50,287 bases of DNA from Haplomitrium mnioides (taxonomy: Eukaryota > Marchantiophyta > Haplomitriopsida > Calobryales): positions 1 through 50,287 of the forward strand of contig JBNGIS010038702.1 of assembly GCA_049999725.1 (NCBI GenBank), given 5' to 3'. The translations under genes and the position numbers were made by a program. The number at the start of each line of letters is the position of its first letter. The first letter of the stretch is position 1. Under the pieces are notes generated by a model. The model ran no database searches. It saw only the letters and a program-made list of their open reading frames with translations, and was not told where the DNA came from. This document shows, in pieces, positions 1 through 8,890 of this stretch.

Positions 1-112
1 TACTTTAATCTTTGACTTGCTCTTTGAGAGAATCTCGAAATATGAAAGTAGCTTTTGTATTAGGTACAAATAAAAGAGAATCAGCTGACTAGGTCAGATT
101 CTTAGTCAAGGG

Positions 113-208
113 AAGCTCCAAATGAGAAGCTTCTTCTTGAAAAAGTGGGAAAAAGTTAAAGTTACTTTAGAACTACTTTTGAGAAAAGCTCCAAATGAGA
201 AGCTTCTT
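113..208 (+). repeat. Direct repeat pair, 73 bp apart
   Basis: The 20-base core CTCCAAATGAGAAGCTTCTT occurs in both copies (113-135 and 186-208), with weaker similarity continuing after each. Each copy contains the palindrome GAAGCTTC. Duplicated elements upstream of a TATA sequence are common in LTR U3 regions, so this may be a promoter duplication; that is inference. Confidence 0.6.
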
Positions 209-334
209 GGGAAAAAGGCAAGGATACTTTAGTAGATATTCTAGGAGATACTTTTGAATTTAAAATTAAAAGGCTAGCTTTTACCTAGGGTAAAAGCATC
301 TCTAGGTTTTACTAGTAGTAATTAAGTAGACTAG

Positions 335-343
335 TATATAAGG
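335..343 (+). promoter_or_regulatory. TATA-like box TATATAAGG
   Basis: TATATAAGG lies at 335-343, upstream of the broken retroelement reading frame and downstream of the duplicated motif. It matches the plant TATA consensus. No start site or function can be shown. Confidence 0.35.
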
Positions 344-439
344 AGGGGGAAGAGAGAGCAAAGGGGACATAGTTTTCATTTTGAGCTCGGAGAGGCTTGA
401 GCTTAGACTTCATGAGGGGAGCTCATTCTTGGAGAACTA

Positions 440-808
440 TTGGGGAAGCGCTTGGAGGAGCTCTTGGAAGAGCTACTAAGAAGACTCATTAGAGGAGGAC
501 AATCACCTAGGGATTTCCAATCAAGCGACGAGTTTTGGATGTCAAGAGAAGACGTGACGGGAAAGTGGCTACGGATTTCAGAAATTGTGAGGCGAATAGA
601 CAATGTACCGCCACCACGCAATAACATTGAGTTGAAACGTTTTATCAACTTGATAAACTACTACTTATTCTTGCTAAATGACTTTGCCTCTTTGGCTGCA
701 CCATTGTATCAACGTTTGTATTCTTCAACGGAGTGGGTATGGACTGTGGAGCATGAACAAGCATTCCATCGCATCAAGGAGAGAGTTCTAAACGGCTTCA
801 ACGGGTGA
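440..808 (+). pseudogene. RT thumb/RNase H fragment of an LTR retroelement
   Basis: An open frame of 122 codons. From about residue 53 it reads as the end of a Ty3/Gypsy-type (or pararetroviral) reverse transcriptase and the connection to RNase H: VPPPRNNIELKRFINLINYY, then LAAPLYQRLY, then WVWTVEHEQAFHRIKERV. These are the counterparts of the usual FLGLxNYYRRF, LAxPLYxLL and WxWTxEcexAFxxLK blocks. The first 50 residues show no recognisable domain and are probably not coding. No catalytic residues are preserved because the palm domain is missing. It differs from the two Gypsy copies further right (their equivalent is FLGCVGYYLRFIDQFASVALPL), so it comes from another lineage. Which lineage is unclear. 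Confidence 0.6.
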
Positions 809-1083
809 CTAAGGAATGACCATCGTGGTACGAGTATTTATAGTGGCTAAGATCCATATGCGTCAACGGTTGGTTGAGCAATTTGGAGTGGTAAGAATGG
901 AGCAAATTTTGGCGGATCCTAACCCATTTGTGTTTCCTATTCTAATTCAAGCAATTTGCGAGGTCCATATCTTTGAATTATGGTCTTTGAATTATGGTAG
1001 GTGTGGCAATGTCTATGCGGCCAATGTGTTGATGTGGGTTTACTAGCTACAGCCAGATACCCTGTGTATTCCCAGAGAAGAAA

Positions 1084-2708
1084 ACACGTACTACGACAAC
1101 GTGGTAGCACTAGGAGGCCCGAGTACCTACGGAAAAGCGTCTTCCTAAGTGGGGAGCCCACTTAGCGGGGTTCCGATCCGTCTTACGACGTTGGGACCCC
1201 GGTTAAGAGGGATCCGCGAGGAAACCAACCAAGGAGCAAGAAAGAGGGCTTGAAATAATGACTTATTGGGGGTCTGGTCGAAGGGAAACAGAGAGTGCCA
1301 AAGGGATGACACATCAACAATCCAAGCGGGAGAGTAGCGGGGAAGCCGAGGGGGTGACTTAGCGCGGATCCGTCAAGAGGACACACAGAGGAGTGCTGGA
1401 AAGGGGATTTAACGCACGTTCAACTAACGGAGGAGCAAGCAGGCGTTGAAAGGGTGATTCAACGCAGCTTCGGTATGACCAAGGGCAAAAGTTTGACGGG
1501 GTCCAACCGCAACACCTGAAAGTTTGGCAGAGGAACGAAGGGCCTTGTAGTTCCTATATCAAACTTTCGAAGGGAAGCTCTGGATGCTTGGGCAATCCAA
1601 GTGAGCTCGTCCTTGCCGGTGGACCATAGCAGAGGTGAACCGATACATTAATTTGAAGGAATTCTTGGTCTACTGAGAACTAATGAGGAGCTGCCAAGTG
1701 AGGAGCTTGGAGTTGGCTTGGCAATTCCTTGTGCAAATGCATCAGCCCAGAGTGTTCAGAGTACACTCTGGTGTAATTCTTCAAGTGGAGCTGAGAGGGG
1801 GGGGGGCTACGCTAGTGCCTACACACTATGCGAGATGACCCGTCGAGGCTCGGAAGTGGAGTGAGCTAACTGCAGTAGGGAAAGCTGTCTTTCAGAGGTG
1901 AAAGTCAAAGAAACTCTCTTCCTAGCCTGAGGAAGTAAAAGCAGGGCTTCTCGCGAGGGAAGTTAAAAAACTATTTGGAGAGGAGGGTAGGTGGGTTGCT
2001 GGGCTGCAGGTTGTAAGGCAGCGGGACTCATAAGGGAAGTATCAATTTGTAGAAATCCAGAAGGCCTTCAAGGACTCTGTTTTCTCTTGCATATAGTGTA
2101 CAAATCGTTTGTCTATATCTGTGTAGCTAGATCTCCTTTCTACATTGTGTTCTAGTGACTTATTAGATTAGAAGGCATCGGGATAGTTGACTAGACCCTG
2201 GGAACATTCTTGGAGAGGGAGTCCAATCCCTCGACACAGTTCTGGTATCATGGGGGTGAATGCTCTCTATTCTTGATCCGGTTGCATAGTTAGGAAGTAG
2301 ATCACATTAGGATAGTTAGGATAATCTGTTTCAACTCTGAGACAACCCAGAGAGGGGGAGTCCAGCCTTGTTGTATGGTTCAAGTGGTGCAGGTCACCAA
2401 CAGCTATTCTACCCCAAGTACGGATAAAGTGGCAGGGTCCTAGGTTTGGACCTTTGGAATACATGGAAAGAATTACACGAATGTTGGGCGTGATGAATGT
2501 GGGTTGGGTTCTGAATGAATTAGTTGAGTGCAAACATAAGAAGAGTGGTGAACATAAGGTCGGTAAGGAAGGGGAAAGCCCATAAGGCCTTAAAACAATA
2601 ACTGGTAAAGGGCCATCTCAGAAAAGGACCTGAAAGCCCATAAACCTGTCCTCCCCTACACTCAAAACAGGATTTGAAAAGGTTAAGGCCTGAAATAGGG
2701 GAGTGACA
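1084..2708 (+). repeat. Gypsy-family LTR, 5'-truncated (LTR-A)
   Basis: Homologous in order and orientation to the right part of the 45955-49982 LTR. Shared blocks include AGGAGGCCC near 1109, the GTGGGTTGCTGGGCTGCAGG block near 1989, and the terminal AAGGTTAAGGCCTGAAA block. It ends GTGACA at 2703-2708, directly against the internal domain of G1. Its left end is missing. The TATA box of the 49.3-kb copy is altered here (TATCAATT near 2038). It is the outer LTR of the minus-strand element G1, but its body points the opposite way to G1 coding. Confidence 0.75.
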
Positions 2709-2730
2709 CTCTCCCTCCTACTCCGATCCT
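2709..2730 (-). other. Candidate polypurine tract of G1
   Basis: On the minus strand these bases are almost all purine, ending GGAGTAGGAGGGAGAG, and are followed at once by TGTCAC, the LTR terminus. That is the expected place and composition for the plus-strand primer site. It also marks a short integrase C-terminus, so it may partly overlap coding. Confidence 0.5.
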
Positions 2731-2739
2731 TTGCCATCC

Positions 2740-3577
2740 TCTCCTCCTCTAGCAGTCATCTAGTGGGCACTTCATACTCCAATGGCACCAAAGCATGTTG
2801 TCCAAAGACCAAGAAATAGAGGTAGTGGCTAGTTGTGGTCTTGTAAGCTAGATTATAGGCATGGGTTGTTATTAGCAGCTTGAGGTCCTAGTCCGTCTTG
2901 TTGGATGCCACCGTTTTGCTGAGGATCTTACCCATGATCCCGTTTGCCCTTTCTGTGAGCCCGTTAGCCTTCGGATGATAGGTTATAGTGCGGCGGTGCT
3001 TCACCAGATATCTTGTAGTCAGGTCCTTAATTACCTGGTTGATGAAATGCATACCCTAGTCACTCACCAGATCCAACATGGGTCCAAACTTGCAAAACAT
3101 CTGTTCATGCAGGAAGGCAACTACTGTCTTGGCATCATCCTTTCGAGTGGCTCTAGCCTCCACCTATTTCATTGCATAATCCATAGCCAACAGAATGTAC
3201 CTATTGCCCATGCGGGTGGAGGGTGCAATCGGGCCAATGAAATCAATTCTCCACTTTTCAAAAGGTGCAAGGGGAATTATTGGGACCAAGGGATGATGCT
3301 GGTTAGTCGTTGGCCTCCCAGTCCTTTGGCATGCATCACACCTCTTCACCCAGAAGTGTAGATCTTTGAGTAGAGTGATCCACCAATACCCTGCATCCAA
3401 AATCTTCCTGATGGTGGCGTTCGCTACAAAATGGGCCCCCATCCCCTCTCCGTGCAAAGCCCGCATTACCACCATGGATTGATCCTGCTCTAGGCATCGC
3501 ATGATCATCCCATCGCATCCCTTCTTGTGCAACACTCCCTTGATTAGTAGATATGGCTTCATTTTCCAAATGAACAC
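2740..3577 (-). pseudogene. G1 integrase
   Basis: The first 137 codons (3164-3577) hold the zinc-binding HHCC region, including GYWWITLLKDLHFWVKRCDACQRTG, and the start of the catalytic core (WRIDFIGPIAPSTRMGNRYILLAMDYAMK). The core then continues past a TAG stop in place of tryptophan: VEARATRKDDAKT, DLVSD with a further stop, then ITYHPKANGLTERANG and HALVPLEYEVPTR with more stops. The first catalytic Asp (IDFIGP) and the Glu region (NGLTERANG) are visible. The usual C-terminal extension is short and there is no chromodomain. It would have integrated element cDNA in the nucleus; this copy cannot make the protein. Confidence 0.85.
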
Positions 3578-3829
3578 GACAACTTCCTCTCTACTATTGC
3601 CTCTCGAGATTTAAGTTGAAAGAAGGAATTCTGTTATGGCAGCATAGTCCGTAGCTCTCCTAGCTTTCACCTAAAACAGGTCCTCATCCGGAAACACATC
3701 ATTCACCTCCTCCCGATTGATCGGCCCAGCAATTCAAGAGAAGAAGTCGGCATTGTTGTACCCCCTCCCTAGCTTGATCCTCACTTAAAAGTTGAACTCC
3801 TGTAGGAGAAGCACCCACCTCACAATTGT

Positions 3830-4195
3830 TCATGTCACATATAGTTTATTTACCATGTACTTGAGAGCATTGTGATCGGTGTGGAAGATCACCTTGTAAT
3901 ACAACCAGTAATGCATGAATTTCTTCAAGGCATAAATGATTCCTAAGGCTTCCCAATCCGTAGCAGAGTAATTCTTTTCCGATGAGGCCAGTAGCCTGCT
4001 TGCAGAATAAATTGGATGATACATATCTTTCTCATTCGTTTGGCTCAGTACCGCCCCGATGCAAAAACCGGACACATCAATCATCACTTGAAATTCTCTC
4101 CCCCAACTGGGAGGCACTAGAACATGGGCACTTGTCAATTGCCTCTTCGATTCCATGAAGCTTGCCAACCTTTGGGGGTGGCTTCAAAGGTGCTG
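3830..4195 (-). pseudogene. G1 RNase H domain
   Basis: The reading shows the Gypsy RNase H signature: VMIDVSGFCIGAVLSQ (first Asp), SASRLLASSEKNYSATDWEA (Glu region), and VIFHTDHNALKYMVN (Asp). These are the residues that coordinate metal for cleavage of the RNA strand of RNA:DNA hybrids. The reading stops at a TGA around 3830 and picks up again further left, towards integrase. It overlaps the end of the thumb/connection reading frame to its right (4135-4506), which points to a frameshift in the join. Confidence 0.85.
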
Positions 4196-5060
4196 CCCCC
4201 CTTGGTCATTTGGGTGAGGGGTAGAGCCACTGAGGCAAATTGGTCGATAAATCTTAGGTAGTACCCCACGCACCCCAAGAAGCCCTGCACCACCTTCAAG
4301 GTGGTGGGGAGTGAGACATTCATCCAGATGGCAATCTTCTCCTGGTCTACTTCGATACCCCGACTCGAAATCCGGTGTACGAGGAGTATCCCCTTCTTCA
4401 CCACGAAGAAACATTTTCCGAGATGTAATCTCCGCCCCATTTCTCTGCATCGTTGAAGGGTGAGCCTCACATCCCGTTCGTGATTGTTCAACTTCCCATA
4501 CACCATGAAATTGTCAATGAAGATCTCCTAGAATTTCTTGAGATAATCATGGAAGATATTCATGATCATACTTTGAAAAGTTACTGGTGCATTGCATAGT
4601 CCAAAAGCTATTTGTCGAAAGGCAAACACCTCCCATTTCATTGTGAATGTCGTCTTCAGCTGATCCTCCTCCTGGATCCAAATCAAGTTGTACCCAGAAT
4701 ATACGTCTAGGAAGCTATAAACCTCTTGCCCTGCCACCAAATCCAGCACCCCGTCCGTGAAGGGCAACGGATAGTGGTCCTTCTTCGTGGCCTCATTAAG
4801 CTTGCAAAAATCCTTGCACACTCAGATTTTCCTTTCACCATCTTGCCCGACTTTCTTGGGCACCACCACCAGCAGGGACACCCATTCACTGTTCAACACC
4901 GGATAGATGAAATCTGCCTCCAACAACTTGTCAATCTCCTTCTTCACCAGAAGGGAGAAGCAGTGGTTCATCTTGTATTGGCACTGTCTCACAAGGATTG
5001 TTGTGGGCTCTTAGTCAATCCTCTGTTCCCCCAATTCCCTCGGGACTCCCTTCAAATCTA
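4196..5060 (-). pseudogene. G1 reverse transcriptase
   Basis: Readable blocks include KDFCKLNEATKKDHYPLPF, motif A YSFLDVYSGYN (Asp kept), AFGLCNAPVTFQSM (motif B), and the YxDD box read as IFIDNFMVYG. The second catalytic Asp of the box is Asn here. After the box come LHLGKCFFV, GIEVDQEKIAI and FLGCVGYYLRFIDQFASVALPL, typical of the thumb and connection. There is a TAG in KKF-EIF and shifts between frames. The family relation to G2 is clear along the whole length. An intact YxDD is needed for polymerisation, so this copy would be inactive even without the stops. Confidence 0.85.
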
Positions 5061-5199
5061 TGTGACTCCAGGCAAAGGCATCACTAAAGTTTATTAGGAG
5101 ATGGGTGAGGGCTCGCTTCGATTCTTTGGGCAATTCAAAGCCTATGTAGAATGTACGTCCCTCTTGGACCACCAATTGCTTGTGTTGGGATTTCCGCAT
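5011..5199 (-). pseudogene. G1 region before RT
   Basis: A 62-codon frame with LPKESKRALTHLLINFSDAFAWSHIDLKGVP. This is the segment ahead of RT in plant Gypsy polyproteins, where a (F/S)(A/S)D(V/A)FAWS motif precedes the fingers domain. The same segment is readable in G2 near 13.6 kb. No enzymatic role is assigned. Confidence 0.7.
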
Positions 5200-5623
5200 T
5201 GCCCTTATCTCGTTTCTCCAATGCGCAACTTCTTCCTACATCAGGACCACTAATCACAATCCCCCTTCCACCCGGGGAGACACTTCGGACCCCTTCTTTC
5301 TTCCGGCCTTAGTGTCCTCATCCCCTACCAGGTTTTCCGTGGATTCCCTCAAATGGTGCTATGTTTTTGTGTACTCGGCTATCTCAATTTGATTTACAAA
5401 CACCACACCTTCTTCCGACAGATCCTATTCTGTTGCATCGCTTACTATGTCAACCCTCTAGTGGTATTCCAATTCTTCCTCCTCTTTAGACCACTCACTG
5501 TCACACTTCTCTTCTGCTTGTGTTTCCCATCAGGTGAGGAACCAGTCCATAGTGCACCATTGTCATCTCAAGACCGAACACCAATGTCGAATTTTCCCTG
5601 CTATGCACGACTCGGGCCCCATA

Positions 5624-5998
5624 CTACAAGGGTCTTACTATTAATACAGGATATGGAGGCGTTGTGGTTGGCCGCATGACCAGGTAATTCAACTTAAATT
5701 CTCTTCCTCTGATGAAGGTGGGCACTCGAAGGAGGTAGTCTAATGGTTTCACCTGGGATCCATCCCCTTGCCTCATGATTTTTGCTATGGGTTGGAATTT
5801 CGTGAATCCCAACTTGTAGGCAGTCTCCTCCACTATAATGTTTACTCCCGCCCCTCCGTCTATGGGCACCAACGCTAGCGTGCACCCCGCTATCAGGATG
5901 TCGATCCCCGAGGACCTCTTGTCTTTACACACCAACTGCAAATCCGTTGGAGCTTCCACTTGGGGTAGCCTTCTCATCCTCTTGGCTCCCATTAACAA
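5624..5998 (-). pseudogene. G1 aspartic protease region
   Basis: The frame contains DILIAGCTLALVPIDGGAGV followed by NIIVEETAYKLGF. The active-site triplet is DGG rather than D(S/T)G, as in several plant non-chromoviral Gypsy proteases. Downstream LLRVPTFIRGREFKLNYLVM fits the second half of the fold. Retroviral-type proteases act as dimers to cut the Gag-Pol precursor. The reading is open through the domain but is cut off from gag by stops. Confidence 0.75.
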
Positions 5999-6499
5999 TT
6001 CTCAGAGTTGCCTGCTATACAATAGGATGTCCTTGATCAATTGGCCCACCGTGGCCATGATCGGGCAATCTCTCACATCTGCATGGATGCTATATGGAAT
6101 GGTTTTTGCTTCACTTTTTGAAGCTATAATCTTCGCCTCTGCTTCTTTGAGCTCCCCCTACTGTTTGTAGACCTCATTTAGGGTCTTTATCGTTGTTTGC
6201 TCCTCCTCCAACACTTCTAGAGCCTCCAACAGCTTCCTCACGTGGTCTTGTTGCTTGGGATAGAACCACTTTGGATAATCCCATTGATAATTTGAGTCAC
6301 TCCATGACGAGGGTGCTTGAGCTGTCCTCTTTGGCCCTCTGCTTGCTTTTCCTCTAACTCTTCTTCTTGGCTTTTGGCCCAGCTCAGGTCACCACCCGGT
6401 AGCAATCTTCAGGAGTGGGTGTCTCCCATCCGGGCAATTTAGCTTCCTTCTCCTTTTCTAGGGCTATGAGATTAACAATCGTAGGGGGAGGGGTTTGCG

Positions 6500-7309
6500 C
6501 CTAGGCTAGAGAATGCATTGGGCCTTCGGTTAAGGGGACAATTGACCGCCACATGACCTTCCTTCTTGAATTGGAAGCATAATGCGAGCGGTTAGCCGTA
6601 ACCACTCTTCCGTGGCTCAGGACAGTTGGAGGAAATGTGGCCTGGCTAGCGACAATTCCAGCATACCATGATTGTCATCCGGGGTGGTCAATTGGCAGCC
6701 CACTAATTTCCTGAAGCTTCGCTTTCCCCTGCAGGCCTACTTAGCATGGTGCGAGGTCCCTCGCTGATTCGGTAAACCGTCTCAGGGGCCTCTCCCATCA
6801 CATACTCCACCTCCTCCCTCACATACTCTGGTGCCTCCTCTCGCACAAAATGTACTGCATTATTTTCTCCCGAGCATTCCGGAGGGGAGTGGCCATGCTT
6901 GTTGCATCTCACCCACCACACTCCGACTCGCCTGGTGGGTAGTGGCCGCCCTTTCGGTTTGATTCCTACTAGGAGGATATTCATCGCCTCCATTTTGGCA
7001 CTCAACTCCTCAATTTGATCCCTCCCCCCTTGCTTTTTGCTCCTCTCAGGTTTGGAATTACTCCTTCTGTATTTTCCTTTGCTGACCCCCTTGGGTTGAT
7101 GTGCTTCTCTCTCCAAGACCTTTTTCTTCTTCTCCATTTGCTGCCGCGGTGTTTTCTAGATCATCTAGCCACACATTGGGGTCGTCCTTCGGACGCCTCT
7201 TGAAGGATTTATATTTAAATTTGCCCTTCAGCCCACAAGGGGGTACAGGGTTGGCCATCCCAGCAATAGGCAAGACCAGTTCTACCTACAAGTCAATTCC
7301 TTCCTCCAT
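6500..7309 (-). pseudogene. G1 gag with internal deletion
   Basis: Begins ATG at 7309 (MEEGID then a stop), then MANPVPPCGLKGKFKYKSFK and DDPNVWLDDLENTAAANG. It then jumps to KKKKVLEREAHQPKG and the nucleocapsid part. By comparison with G2, about 0.55 kb encoding most of the capsid domain is missing. The zinc knuckle reads WWVRCNKHGHSPPEC: the first Cys of CX2CX4HX4C is Trp. A second, degenerate knuckle (FKKEGHVAVNC) is visible near 6545-6585. Gag would form the particle shell and bind RNA; this copy cannot. Confidence 0.8.
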
Positions 7310-7444
7310 TCTTCCTCAATAGACTCACCACAGTGTGCTCTATTTCTCGGAATTCTTCTGCACAATTTGACTTTGGGTCCTTGGTGCACAAAGTGATAGC
7401 TTGTCCTTGGGTTGGTCTTAGGCTTTCTGCAAACCTTTTGCCTT

Positions 7445-7458
7445 CCTTCTAGTGCCCA
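7445..7458 (-). other. G1 primer-binding site
   Basis: On the minus strand TGGGCACTAGAAGG lies 7 bases inside the LTR end at 7466. The equivalent sites of G2 (TGGCGCTAGAAGGAGGG) and G3 are at the same distance from their LTRs, so this is the minus-strand primer site. The tRNA used was not identified. Confidence 0.65.
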
Positions 7459-7465
7459 AAAATTA

Positions 7466-7685
7466 TGTCACTTCCCTCCTTTTGGCCTTAACCTTCACAG
7501 GTGCCACTTGGAAGGCAAGAGAGGACAAAAACAAGGGAAATGGGTTCTTTTGTGAGATGGCCTCAATCCAATTATCATTTTGAGGCTTTAGGGAACTCTT
7601 CTTTACCTCACAAGCCTTTTCTCTCTTCCACAATCAATTCAGCAGCCTAGATACTCATTCACACTCAATGCCAAAATATCTGTCA
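7466..7685 (+). repeat. Left terminal inverted repeat of the LTR
   Basis: Matches the reverse complement of 10450-10680 at roughly 80 percent by eye. Shared exact blocks include AACCTTCACA, CCACTTGGAAGGCA, GAGATGGCC and CTCATTCAC, in the same order and spacing. The following 73 bases (TCTGTCAGCC onward) are not inverted but recur ahead of the body in the 46.7-kb LTR. Confidence 0.8.
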
Positions 7686-7882
7686 GCCAGTGATATGGGG
7701 CACTAAGGAAGAACTCATAAAATCGGAGGTAGCATTGGAACAATCTCTTTCTTGTCAGCGCTAAAGTACCTCAAAAGCAGCGGATCGATTCCAATCAGTG
7801 AGTAGGAGCAAATTGCATGAATCCAAGGAGTGGAACAAGATCATTTTGGAAGAAGAGAAGGGAGCTATAGTTGCCAGCAAGT

Positions 7883-7904
7883 GGGGGGGGGGGGGGGGGG
7901 GGGG
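7883..7904 (+). repeat. Run of 22 G
   Basis: An uninterrupted G tract followed by CGGAGAGGGGGAGGGGGG. It can form a G-quadruplex. The homologous place in the 15533 LTR has only seven G (15673-15679). The length may be affected by sequencing error. Confidence 0.85.
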
Positions 7905-8325
7905 CGGAGAGGGGGAGGGGGGTATAACTAAAACTCAACGGAAGCGGAAGAGAGCCTAAGTGCCATTGGGAGGCTATAATCGAGGCCCTAGCGGGAAGGA
8001 GTGGAAGCCAGAGGAGGAGGATCAAAGCAGCAGGGTAGAGATCAAAGAGCGCTAACGGGTTAGAAGGACCGCAGACAAGGAAAGGCCACAGAGTAACCCT
8101 GGAGATGTCGCACACAAGAAGCAAGAATCAAGAAGATAAAAGAGGGCCTAGAGCCTTTTTGAGCAGCGACTAGGCCAAGGATCAGAGGACGCTCTGATCC
8201 CTCAAGCGTTAAATGGGCTCTACTGGGGTCCGCGAGTCTTTGCAAAAATGTGGCAAGCGCAGGAGTGTCCACGGGCATTTGCGAAAATGTGGCGTCTCCA
8301 AAGGGCTCCGGGAGATTCAATGGAA

Positions 8326-8871
8326 ACGTGGCGTCCTCAGGAGTGTCCAAAGAGATTCAGCGGAGACGTGGTAGGCGTAGGAGGACCGCGAGACTTTGTG
8401 GAAACGTGGTCGGCGTAGGGGTGTCTGCGGTCTTCTTCAGAACCTAAGGTCAACGCGACGGTCAAGCTTCCCTATTGAAAATGGTGTCGAACGGCGCGGC
8501 CTCGGATGCGTGGTGCTTCAGAGGACCCCATTGGATCCTTCGGGTCATAGAGAAGTCAACCATGGATGAAGGTTAGCACGATGGTCCACCTTCCATGTTG
8601 AAAACGACATCGGACGGCGCGGCCTCGGATACGTGGCGCTTTGGAGGAGCTCGTTGGATCCTTCGAGTCAGCGTGGAGGTCCACCTTTTCTTGTTGAAAA
8701 CGACGTTGGACGGCGTGGCCTCGGATACGTGGCACTTTGGAGGAGCCCGTTATATCCTTCGAGTCAGAGAGAAGTCAACCATGAACAAAGGTCAGCGCGG
8801 CGGTCCACGTTTCCTTTTGAAAACAGCATTGGACAACGGCCACGGAAGAAAGCCAACCTTAGACACGTGGC
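8326..8871 (+). promoter_or_regulatory. Cluster of ACGTGGC motifs in the LTR
   Basis: Exact ACGTGGC occurs at 8326-8332, 8631-8637, 8727-8733 and 8865-8871; the last is preceded by C, giving CACGTGGC. One-base variants (ATGTGGC, ACGTGGT) lie near 8249, 8287, 8366 and 8403. ACGTGGC is the core of ABA-responsive elements and G-boxes bound by plant bZIP factors. Motif presence is seen; regulation is inference. Confidence 0.45.
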
Positions 8872-8890
8872 ACTTCAAAGGAGTCTGAGG
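8475..8890 (+). repeat. Tandem repeat of 123 bp in the LTR body
   Basis: Units start with TTGAAAA at 8475, 8598, 8694 and 8817. The first and third are 123 bp, the second is 96 bp after an internal deletion, and the fourth diverges. Each holds GGCCTCGGATACGTGG-like sequence. The LTR at 15533 has fewer copies (about 16150-16330), so copy number has changed between LTRs. Confidence 0.7.

Larger units (their letters stand above)
1..1083 (+). mobile_element. Remnant of an unrelated LTR retroelement
   Basis: This stretch does not match the Gypsy LTR family that begins near 1084. It has an AT-rich, promoter-like left part with a TATA-type sequence at 335-343 and a 73-bp-spaced direct repeat, followed by a reverse transcriptase/RNase H fragment. 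No LTR boundary, primer site or polypurine tract could be placed, and the left edge is cut by the window. The junction at about 1060-1084 is where homology to the 47.3-kb LTR copy begins, so this remnant was probably truncated by, or recombined with, that LTR. Confidence 0.5.
2709..7465 (-). mobile_element. Ty3/Gypsy internal domain G1 (minus strand)
   Basis: A 4.76-kb internal region running right to left in the order leader with primer site, gag, protease, RT, RNase H, integrase, purine-rich tract, LTR. It is flanked by LTR sequence on both sides (ending at 2708, starting at 7466). The order PR-RT-RH-IN is that of Ty3/Gypsy. No chromodomain is seen after integrase, and the protease has a DGG motif as in plant non-chromoviral Gypsy (Athila/Tat-like) elements, so a non-chromovirus lineage is likely. 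Many stops, a gag deletion and frameshifts make it non-coding. It is closely related to G2 but lies in the opposite orientation to its LTRs. Confidence 0.85.

Noticed and set aside
2267-2533. Minus-strand 88-codon frame in LTR-A
   Set aside because: Located in the LTR and without a counterpart in the other LTR copies.
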